In this document: one piece after another, positions 56,070-64,000 of the stretch | Numbering within the stretch: position 1 is the first letter of the stretch | Layout: each line of letters opens with the position of its first letter | Assembly (NCBI GenBank): GCA_023213395.1 | Contig: CM041465.1 | Coordinates: 174,723,741-174,787,740, forward strand | DNA: 64,000 nucleotides | Direction: 5' to 3' | From: Cycas panzhihuaensis | Taxonomy: Eukaryota; Cycadophyta | The notes under the pieces: generated by a model | Seen by the model: the letters and a program-made list of their open reading frames with translations, nothing else | The model's database searches: none | What the model was told of the DNA's origin: nothing | Translations under genes and position numbers: made by a program

Positions 56070-56245
56070 TCAATATTAAAACACGTTCTGAGGAAATTCG
56101 TGCTGGTTTTCTTTGACGATATCCTGATCTATAGCGAAACATGGGAAGAATACTTGGAACATATAAAGGCAGTCTACTCATTCTTGAGAAAGCACAATTA
56201 TTCGCAAATAAGAAAAAGTGATCTTTCGCAAAAGAGACATTCATA
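56070..56245 (+). pseudogene. Captured chromovirus RT core in element Z
   Basis: LKHVLRKFVLVFFDDILIYS, then ETWEEYLEHIKAVYSFLRKH. This is the palm segment with the catalytic Asp pair seen in E (FVLIFFDDILIYSKTWDEHL) and F, but only about 55 residues long, with nothing before or after. It lies between PBS and gag, where RT never belongs, so it was captured by recombination or template switching. Confidence 0.85.
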
Positions 56246-56360
56246 GTAAGTGGTCATATGTGATGGTTTTGACTAGCAGAAAATATAGATTTTTATCATT
56301 GAAGTTTCAATCTTTATTGACAAAGAGATAGTTGAAAGCAGTAATTTTAGACCGAAAAAG

Positions 56361-56575
56361 ATGTTTGACTTTTTTCAGCCCAATGAAGGCATCGATGCAA
56401 GAGAATGGGTAGAATGGGTTGAAGTTCAAAATCAATTCACAGGAAGCATAAAAATTGATGATTATTGGGCAGACTTAGAATTGTTCTTGAGAGAAGAAGC
56501 TTCTGATTGGTTCAATAGTTGGTCCAACCAATCCATAGGATACAGCGATTGGTTTTGGTTTTGACGTACATTTAT
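56361..56575 (+). pseudogene. Element Z gag module
   Basis: MFDFFQPNEGIDAREWVEWV, then IKIDDYWADLELFLREEASD and WFNSWSNQSIGYSDWFWF, stop. Matches the second gag module of Y (FDFDEG... IEIEDYGPCIDVLLLGKAHVWFINWF). Truncated relative to usual gag; no zinc knuckle. Confidence 0.75.
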
Positions 56576-56696
56576 TAAAACATTTGGATAACAACAAAAA
56601 TATCATCAGACCCATGAGCAAGGTGAGGGTACCAAAGCATCAAAGTAACCAGACGAAGGGGCAGAAGTAGAAGAAGAAGGAGAAGAAGCAAAGATT

Positions 56697-57281
56697 TTGC
56701 AAGAGCTAAAACAAGAACCAGTCCAGAGGGAACAACATGACTACATAGAAGATTCGAAGCAAGTTCAAGTGACAGAAGAATCTCAAGTCAATATTAGAGA
56801 AGAAATCCAAAGTGAAGTTACACAGGGGCAGCACGAAAACAAAGAAGAACAAGTCGATTTTGAAGAAGAATCACGAAAAACTTCATGCAAGGTACTCATT
56901 GATCTTGTGTTGCACATGGACATCTCTTTTGGTAGCATTATTTGTCCTCTCTCTTTTCCTTGCTCAGTAGCTATAGTAAAATTTTCTTTTCCAAATCCCG
57001 TAGTTAGCCATAGTCATAATTTCCTTAACTCTAGTTTTTTTGTAGGTCAAATCCCAATTCCTCTTTGTAACCCTAGTTCATCCCTTTACTCACATACTCT
57101 TTCACCCCCTATAGATCATCCTCAACAGGATACTCTACAACTTCAATTTGTTTGTCATGTTTCATCTCTTAGTATTACCCCTTATAAAACCCCATTCAAC
57201 TTCTCCCAAACCCCTTCAATTTCATATCATCAATATTGTTTTTTTCCGTTAAATCTTTTTTTGTTTGAATACCATTCCTAA
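56697..57281 (+). pseudogene. Element Z acidic frame
   Basis: 194 open codons. The first 65 are rich in Glu and Gln (QELKQEPVQREQ, EEIQSEVTQGQHENKEEQVD), like the gag-pol linkers of the E family. The remainder is hydrophobic and Ser/Pro-rich and looks like non-coding sequence read through. A joined linker plus unknown sequence is the likeliest reading. Confidence 0.4.
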
Positions 57282-57660
57282 AAACCTATTAAAGCCTTTT
57301 TCTCATAAACAACATCTATCATTGATTCCCCATCCATCCTTCTCTCCCAAAAAGTGTTGTGGTCTAACAAAACCTACACAAATTTTCATCCCCATCCAAG
57401 GCATATTCCAAAATTTATCCTTTCTTCCTATACCTTCAAAGCTATGTTTGATCTTAGTTCACAATTCCTCCTTTTCTTTTTCTTTTCACAATAAGCAATC
57501 ACCAATCCATGACCCTTACGATCAATTCTTTTTACAAAATCCTCACTTCTCCTTCCATAAACCATTTCATTTAAAAACAAAATGTGCAAACACAAGGCAA
57601 GACTAGGACAAGACAATTGAGACACCTCACAGGTCCCAAGATACTCTCGATGCAGAACAA
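57265..57660 (+). other. Element Z conserved pre-PPT segment
   Basis: Open frame to 57606 with IHDPYDQFFLQNPHFSFHK, matching element Y (FHGPYDQFFSQLPKLHHN). The DNA to the right, ACAAGATACAACATGTAC, is also shared. Conserved between two separate elements, function unknown. Confidence 0.5.
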
Positions 57661-57837
57661 GATACAACATGTACTTGGACCTAGGAACAAACATCGGCAA
57701 ATTCAAGACGTTTGCTAGCAAAGCTCCATAGAAAATGCAAGATTGAACCAAATCTCCACAACCTTCAGGATCTAGCAGGAGGTGGTTGGAAACTTAGACC
57801 GAGATACAAGCATTTCTCAATACTTTGAGGGTGAAGT

Positions 57838-57859
57838 ATTATTTTAAGGGGAGGGGAAT
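57838..57859 (+). promoter_or_regulatory. Element Z polypurine tract
   Basis: TTTTAAGGGGAGGGGAAT directly before the 3' LTR; preceded by TTTGAGGGTGAAGTATT, shared with Y. Confidence 0.9.
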
Positions 57860-58430
57860 TGTAGCATTCCAAAATATGGTCAAAACTATATCGTTTGACC
57901 ATTCCAATCAAGGTCTTTGAACAAAGATTCCAACGGTTCAAACGAAAGTTAATTCTGGCACCTGTATCAAAAGTTATGACTGTTTAAAGTTTTCAGCCTG
58001 CTAATTTTTGGAGAAGTTCTAGCTGACTTCTATTTGAGCAGTATTAAGGAGAATATCACTCAGTTTGGCCAACTTCTATTTGAGCAACATTAAGGAGAAT
58101 AGCACCTAATTTGGCCGACCTCTATTTGAGCAATATTAAGGAGAATATCACCCAGTTTGGCCAACTTCTATTCTTAGTATTTTGATCACTATAAATAGGA
58201 AGTTTGGGCTGCACCCCAAGCCATCACAGAGAGATTCTTTTGGTTGTATATTTTCGATTATGGGGCTGCAATTAGCTTGCCCATTTGGGGGTTGTAGTTT
58301 GGAGGGTTCCTCACCTCAAAGAGGGAAGCTCACTTCTTCAGGAAAGACTACATCTAGTTATTGCCTTTATGGAGATTATTATATGTATTTTTGAGAAAAA
58401 CCGCTATAAAAGTAGAACTAGATCGCTACA
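57860..58430 (+). repeat. Element Z 3' LTR
   Basis: 571 bp; 46-bp array at 58025-58170, three copies as in the 5' LTR. Confidence 0.94.
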
Positions 58431-58456
58431 TACAAGTGTCGATTTTGACCATAACA

Positions 58457-58830
58457 TCTATCTCGAGTCAACAAAAATGGTTAAGCATCCTTGCTCAAAA
58501 GATCAAAATTTTAGTATTGTCTATTTTTTCAAAATTTTGTATTCTTCTTCCCCCTGCTTTGCATCTAGGGCTGCTCCTATAGCCCTAGCTCAGACCTCCA
58601 CTATTTTTACTTGCTTTTTAATAAATACTCATTTATTGGTGCTTAAGATTTTTTTTCTTTTTTTTCCTCATTTTGGTCTCTTTTCCGAATATTTCGCCAA
58701 ATGCTTTTGTCCATGATTTTGCTTAGGTGTATGATTTTTCGAGTTGCGGTTGATCTTTTCTGTTTTTTAATTTTTTTGTAGTTTTTTGTTTATGTACCAA
58801 ACTGGAATTGAGTTCCAACACCAAGACAAC
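58457..58830 (-). mobile_element. 3' end of a B-family element (minus strand)
   Basis: Reading on the minus strand towards the LTR at 58456: CACCAATAAATGAGTATTTA and GAGCAAGGATGCTTAACC, then GACTCGAGATAGA. Element B has the same words in the same order before its 3' LTR (39240-39387). The rest of this element is missing; a plus-strand fragment begins near 58830. Confidence 0.78.
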
Positions 58831-58859
58831 CTCGATTGTCTCCAACATCATGCAATATA

Positions 58860-59310
58860 GTATGATACAACTAGTTCATTCCTCTGATCGATCGGTCAAA
58901 CACCATTCCAACTAGTCTACAGGATTGAAGTCATTCTTCATATCGAATTTGAAATTCCAAGTTTGAGAGTAGCTATGCAGTGTCAATTGGATGATTTTCA
59001 CTCCTTACGAAAAAGGTTAAAAGAGCTAATACGACTAGAGAAAATGAGACACATGGCTAAATGGTTATAAGAAATAGAAAAGACGTGGCAAAAGGCATGG
59101 CACGATCGCCGTTTGAGAATGCTACAATTTAAGGAAGGTGATCAAGTGTTGTTGTATGGCAGCAAATTCAAGACACTCCTTGAGAAATTAAAAATGCAAT
59201 GATTAGGACCATATATAAATGAAAAAATATTTGAGAATGGTTCAGTTCAATTTTGCCAAATCGATGAACCCTTATACCAATGCGAGTGAATGATAGCCAG
59301 CTAAAACCCT
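58860..59310 (+). pseudogene. Gypsy integrase C-terminal part (element D)
   Basis: Plus strand: QTPFQLVYRIEVILHIEFEI, PSLRVAMQCQLDDFHSLRKR, LKELIRLEKMRHMAKWL, then a stop, KAWHDRRLRMLQFKEGDQVL, LLEKLKMQ*LGPYINEKIFE and NGSVQFCQIDE. This is the end of a gypsy integrase, closer to A and B than to the chromoviruses. The catalytic core is not present. Sequence up to about 59500 matches the 3' non-coding region of B (CGGTATGTAA..., ACTCATATCATA). Confidence 0.85.
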
Positions 59311-60060
59311 ATCTTAGCTAGGGAATATCAGCCTACTAGTGTGAATCAATTGGTTGTGGAGGCAAACCGGATAGCCTTGATGTCGAAACACAATTTAGTT
59401 CGGTATGTAAACATTAAAAGAAAAAAAATAGAAGAAAATAGCTATAACTCATATCATACGAATAAACAATATGACAAAAATATGAAGGAAAAAAGATATT
59501 AACAAGGAAGAAGACAAAAACGTGAAAAAAAAAGGAAAGAGAAAGTTATTATAGTGAAAAAAATCGCAAAAAATTAAATGAAGAAATAAGAAAGTGGAAA
59601 AAGGTATCAAAAAAGTCAAATTTCAATACACGTACCTATCAGTTACACTATACATACTAAAAAAGTACACTAGTAGGTATGCAAGATTAACAATAATGTG
59701 AAAAGTGACCAATTACACTATACATACCAAAATAGTATGCCATCAGGTACGCAAGGACCAAAAGTTACGAGAAAGGGAAAAGTATATTATACATAACTGC
59801 AAGCATTTCCACGTGGTATATAGAGTGAAAAATAGAGAATAGATACATCCAACTCTCGGATCAAGCACCATTCCAACAAAATCAAGGTTCAAAAAAGGCA
59901 AGGAAAGCATTTTTAAGCACAAAGATCAAGCATTCCAATGAAGGAATGCCATTCGTTACTAGACGGTACACATGTAAGGTTCCGTACTCATTTCTCCTTG
60001 TAAGTACTTGTATTACTTCATGTTTTTCCACGTAGTGTCTTAGATGAAGACAGTAGCGTG
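59311..60060. other. 3' region of element D; 70-bp duplication inside
   Basis: Mostly A-rich non-coding sequence. TTACACTATACATAC with GGTATGCAAG/GGTACGCAAG is present twice, from 59643 and 59713, period 70 bp. No LTR start was found, so the element end is unclear. Confidence 0.5.
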
Positions 60061-60062
60061 CC

Positions 60063-60255
60063 AAGAGACCTTCTTACCTAAATTGAGTAAGGAATTTGAG
60101 GGATTACCTAATCCATTTAAAGCCAAGGTTAAGCAAGTAGGTTGGGGAGAATACATATACCTAAGTCCGCTATATTGGGACCCATAATTAATGGAGAAAA
60201 TATTGGTGGAGTTGAAAAAAGATATAAAGAGAATTAAGCTCGATGCATGCTAAAC
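60063..60255 (+). pseudogene. Unassigned coding-like remnant
   Basis: FLPKLSKEFEGLPNPFKAKV, then KQVGWGEYIYLSPLYWDP, stop, and LMEKILVELKKDIKRIKLDA. One stop in about 60 codons. No family recognised; possibly an N-terminal or extra frame of a gypsy element. Confidence 0.3.
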
Positions 60256-60268
60256 CTTTACATTTACA

Positions 60269-60803
60269 TGTTAAGTAATGTACTTTATATTATTTCATTA
60301 TTGTACTTTATGTACTTTACATTAGTGTGACTTATCACGTAAGTGATAAAGTACATGCCCACATTCTTTCTAGTGACATAACATTGAAACTTGAGGGTCA
60401 ATGTACCCCTCATGCATCTTTGCTCATAAGAAAGCCCAAGGGACACTTGTCCTTCATGCATTTGACATATCTTGCATGTTTGACATTCATCAAACATGTA
60501 GTCTCTCAGAGTCTCTCTTCATAATCTATAGATTAAGACTAATTCTCATGTATGTAGATATGAGAGCGTGTGTATTGTTATGCTGCTAGTTTGCTAATCA
60601 AGTATTCTTTCTTATTTGGAGATTGGATCAATTCCTTCTCCTCCATATTGGTGTCCTTATACTTGTGTTCTTTATGCTCATGCTTGCTCATAGTGTTCTT
60701 CTCCATGCTAGCTATTAATAGATGCCAATCATCTTCATTCTCGTAGCATTTTCTCCTCTCTTTGAGATCCTTAAGCCCTTAGGCTTAATGACCATTCTCA
60801 ACA
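60269..60803 (+). repeat. Element K 5' LTR
   Basis: 535 bp, TGTTAAGTAATGTACTTTATA to GACCATTCTCAACA. Matches J except for the 230-bp J-specific block. CTCATAAGAAAGCCCAAGGG and the CTCCATATTGGTGTCCTTAT block are shared. Confidence 0.92.
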
Positions 60804-60804
60804 T

Positions 60805-60821
60805 TTGGTATCAGAGCCTTG
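60805..60821 (+). promoter_or_regulatory. Element K primer-binding site
   Basis: TTGGTATCAGAGCCTTGTG, complementary to initiator-Met tRNA. Confidence 0.92.
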
Positions 60822-62717
60822 TGAGAGAAATTTCTTTTGCTAATTTTCTTAGATTGTGAGAGGGTTCCAAATCTTCGATGACAACCTTCGCTCTCTGAAG
60901 GCGATCCAAAGCCTAGTTTGGATTATTTACTGAAGTTTCTCACCATTTGATGGTTATTTGCAGGCTGGACATGGATTATTTCAAGTTCTAAATTTTTTTT
61001 CAGACTCATTTCAGTGGGTGTAGTAGTAAAATATTACTAAAAACAATGTTTTTTCATTGATTTTCTTCACTACAAAATTAAATTTTGAAGGATTACTTGT
61101 AGATCTCAGGAGATTACTCATTTTCTAACTGTGAATCAGTCTCTTATATGCTTCTCTCAATCTACACCTGACATGCAAAAGAAATTTCACTGTTCTGGGT
61201 AGATTTTCCACATGTAGGGCAATTTTTTCAAAACAAAAATCACTCATTTCTTCTTTATCTAGCTAGCTGCACTCTTTTTGTTGATCACTGCAGGTTTTTC
61301 TAACCTTAAAGAAGAGATATGAAGCATTTCATTTGAGATTTAAACTCTTAACAGTGTACGACTGCCATTTCAAACTTTCATTGGTCGTGCACCCCTATTC
61401 ACTCCTTTTCACTTCATTCTCATCACAGAAGTTACCATTCCTTGCAAAGCTTCAGAGGAATCTCAATTTCAGTGCTGCAACCCTACCTCTAAAAGTTGGT
61501 GCCAATTTATTTAGTATTTGGAGAGATACATTTGATCAATCTTCTCATTACATGCGTGGTCGCCACGTTTGTTTTTTTTAATCAAAAAATTTCATGTGAG
61601 TACTTTATCAATCAAACTTTAGTTTATATAATTTAGAATATACCTAGTATATTCCTTATTTGATAAAAGAACCCCTTCTAAAGTTTGATATTTTTAAGTG
61701 ATTTTACCTTATTTAATCACCTTTTTAGTAAGTTTCAGTCTCTTTTCTTAATTTTTTAAGTTCATAAACACAAAAAAATTGTAATGTGTTTTTGACTTAG
61801 AAAAATGAGATTTCAATGATATTTTGTACTCCAAAGTGAAAAATTCACATTGTAAGTAATTTTATAAGGCTCCTTGCGAGTGATCTTGATGCCCTAGTCA
61901 TCAAAAAGGGCCAAAATTCACTATTTTTAATAAACTTACATTTTTTGGGTTGGTTAGGATTACTTAAAGTCCTAACACATTAGTGGCGTTTGTCTACTTA
62001 TACAAAGTGATTGAATTTGGTATTTAGTGGTTGTTTTTTCATTAAAATGAACCTACTTTAACACTACATCAAGCAAATTATTTCTTGTTTTGGACACTTA
62101 GCACTTTTTCATGTTTTAAGTGCTCTTGAAAACACTTCAATTGTTAATTCCATGTACTCAATTGCTTCATTTGTTAACCCATTATTATTGAAATATTGAT
62201 CAACATTGTAAGAAACATTACACACTTAAGTAAAATTTAATTAAGTAAATTTAAATCCTTTTAAAATTTTACTTTAAAATATTGTCGGAGAGGACCAAGA
62301 AAGGTTAAAACCTTGCCTTTATAATCTCAAACTTGGTGCATTCCCTAGGGGACCAACCGATCGTACGATTAGTGCACGACAATTGAGATTTCTTGGAGTG
62401 AAGGGGGTTCAAAAAGGGTGTTATTGGGGTAGAGAATCCCAAACAAAGCACAATACATCTGTGTAGATCAACCCTACCTAGCCTTGTCCTAGATTTGGCT
62501 TGGTCAATTGTTGGATCTACTTATAAAGGTCAAGGTTAGACCAACTCTTAAGCTTAGTCCTCCACCCCTCATCACTCACTTTAGTTGTTGGATCTTCTAG
62601 TAAGATCAGGGATGTTGGTATGTTAGAAGGTGCTGTTGGTATGTTAGAAGGTGGAACTTAAGCAACAAAAGGTTTGAGTTTCCAAGTCATCAGCTAGCTT
62701 CAAGACATTTAATCAAC
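60822..62717 (+). other. Element K leader, about 1.9 kb
   Basis: Long untranslated leader like that of J. It has the palindromes CCCTAGGG (62343-62350) and ATCGTACGAT (62360-62369) 300-400 bp before gag. A 27-bp direct repeat (GTTGGTATGTTAGAAGGTG, from 62613 and 62637) lies near the end. Confidence 0.7.
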
Positions 62718-63533
62718 TTGAATATAATAGCTTCCATTAACATGCTTAATGCATGCACAATTAAATTAAATGGTCAATATAACTATCGAAAATGGAAGAG
62801 ACAAATTCAAAATCTGTTAATCATTAATGAGTTTTGGGGATTTGTTTTTGGAAAAAATCACAAACCTATACCTATTGTAAATCAAACTAATGAGAATGTT
62901 ATTATTTACCCTGATCTAGTTTTAGTTGCTATTTGGGAAGTTAAGGATGAAATTGCCTTAGCATTTTTGCATGTGACTGTTGATATAAATGTGGATCAAA
63001 ATATTGTGTGCATCAAAACATCAAAAGAAGCATAGGATACTTTGTCTTCGTTGTATGAAAGATGACATGAAGCTCGTATCATGATAATCAAAGCAAAGTT
63101 ATACTCTTTGAAATTTGTGAAGCCCATGTCGACATTCTTATCTATCATCAAAGAGATTTGTAATGAGTTAAATACTCTTGGAAAACTAACTTCTCGAGAT
63201 GAACTTGTAACTTCAACTTTGCATGCTTTACCAAAAGAATATAATGGATTCGTTTCATCAATTACTAAAGATGGTACTTTGGCTACTTTGACTTTCAATC
63301 AACCTGAGAGTCTCCTTCTTAAAGAAGAACAAATTTACTTAAGGCAAGAAGAACCATCAATTTTAGAAGCCTTCACGGCTGAGTTCAAGGCCAAACAGAG
63401 TCCCAGAAAATCACTTCAAAAGCAGTTTAAGAACATGAACATTGGCACATCTAAAACCAATGTAATCTGTCATTATTGTGGCAAGGTGGACCACATAGTT
63501 CTTGAATATAGAAAGAAGCAATTAGACATGTAA
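62718..63533 (+). pseudogene. Element K gag
   Basis: Copia gag: IKLNGQYNYRKWKRQIQNLL, NEFWGFVFGKN, EVKDEIALAFLHVTVDINVD, TAG at 63033 (EA*DTLSSLYER, as in J), TGA at 63063, then IKAKLYSLKFVKPMSTFLSI, LVTSTLHALPKEYNGFVSSI, EEQIYLRQEEPS, and the knuckle CHYCGKVDHIVLEY in which the last Cys is Tyr. Confidence 0.92.
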
Positions 63534-64000
63534 CAACTACATTAGCAGCAACCACATCAAAAGTAGTCTCGTTAGCAGCAATTTTAGCAACAACAACAAC
63601 CCCCTAGACCAAATCAAGGTGGTTTTCGAGGAGGTTATAGAGGAAGAGGGCACTTTAAAAGTGGCAATCAATGCCACACAATCAATTTATAAATGCGGAT
63701 AAGATGTTTTGTGCTTATCACAATTTTGAAAGTGATAACACTTGGATTATTGATTTAATGGCATCTCAACATATGACTGGTAATGAAGAATTACTTTCTA
63801 GTATTAAAGGAGGAAGAGGGCAATCCGTTACTTTTGGCAACAATGAATCTGTTGAAATTTCTGGTATAGGTAAAATTGCCTTATTTCACTCACCTAACAA
63901 CCCTACTTACACATTTCCCACTGGAGATGCCTACTTAGTTCCCTCAATGGAGAAGAGTCTCTTATATGTTAGTCAGTTAGACAAACAACAAATGAGTATT
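63534..64000 (+). pseudogene. Element K gag tail and protease start
   Basis: A Gln-rich stretch with stops, then RGG-type sequence PPRPNQGGFRGGYRGRGHFK, and protease: NTWIIDLMASQHMTGNEELL, VTFGNNESVEISGIGKIAL, YLVPSMEKSLLYVSQLDKQQ. The copia site I-D-S-G-A-S-x-H-M-T-G reads I-D-L-M-A-S-x-H-M-T-G, so the catalytic S-G is lost. Cut by the window end. Confidence 0.85.

Larger units (their letters stand above)
55437..58430 (+). mobile_element. Chimeric non-autonomous LTR element Z
   Basis: LTRs 55437-56008 (572 bp) and 57860-58430 (571 bp); flanks tgcaa and tacaa, a TSD with one mismatch. The internal 1.85 kb has PBS, a captured chromovirus RT piece, a gag module, an acidic frame, a conserved pre-PPT segment and PPT. 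Protease, most of RT, RNase H and integrase are absent. Same LTR start, PPT and pre-PPT segment as Y. It would need another element's enzymes. Confidence 0.92.
60269..64000 (+). mobile_element. Ty1/copia element K, cut by the window end
   Basis: 5' LTR 60269-60803, PBS 60805-60820, leader of 1.9 kb, gag 62718-63533, start of protease from about 63700. The sister of J on the opposite strand. Integrase and later domains lie beyond 64000. Confidence 0.92.

Noticed and set aside
56697-57281. Membrane protein in element Z
   Set aside because: The hydrophobic second half is T/C-rich DNA read in one frame with no match in Y; no consistent membrane helices.

Overview
The window is a piece of a large, repeat-dominated plant nuclear genome. 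Almost all recognisable coding sequence is decayed LTR retrotransposon: Ty1/copia GAG-PR-INT-RT-RNaseH order, and Ty3/gypsy with PR-RT-RNaseH-INT order and chromodomain tails. Primer sites of the TGGTATCAGAGC (initiator-Met tRNA) type recur. The one recognisable host gene is a fragment of a plant RelA/SpoT homologue split by introns. Many old nested elements and large introns suggest a big-genome seed plant, possibly a gymnosperm; that is inference, since no lineage-specific marker was seen.

Layout. 1-3808: a copia element whose RT-RNaseH part is present twice in tandem, ending in an LTR with strong GC hairpins. 3809-6940: host sequence with two minus-strand exons (6076-6209 and 5564-5630) of a (p)ppGpp synthetase-domain protein. 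6941-33850: a nested stack. A minus-strand gag-only element (Y) carries element A (7315-30386, TSD aatat) inside its 3' LTR. A carries chromovirus E (7865-19009, TSD acatg) and deleted element G (20690-23589, TSD acatt). E carries a second chromovirus F (8045-13488, minus, TSD aattg) inside its 5' LTR. 34761-40227: element B (TSD catta), gag plus an integrase tail only. 40907-47885: remains of another gypsy element split by copia element H (42130-47195, minus, TSD caaga). 48606-58456: minus-strand relatives of B (C and its neighbour) sharing an LTR, broken by a truncated copia element J and by the chimeric element Z (55437-58430). 58457-60268: two element 3' ends meeting head to head. 60269-64000: copia element K, a sister of J on the other strand, cut by the window end.

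How it works together: the TSDs give a relative insertion order, Y then A, then E and G, then F. No element has an intact open gag-pol, so all were mobilised in the past or in trans. Y and Z form a small family of elements without pol that share LTR ends, polypurine tract and a pre-PPT segment; Z also carries a captured piece of chromoviral reverse transcriptase. The RSH exons keep open frames and matching splice sites, so the nested stack probably sits in an intron of that gene or beside a gene fragment.
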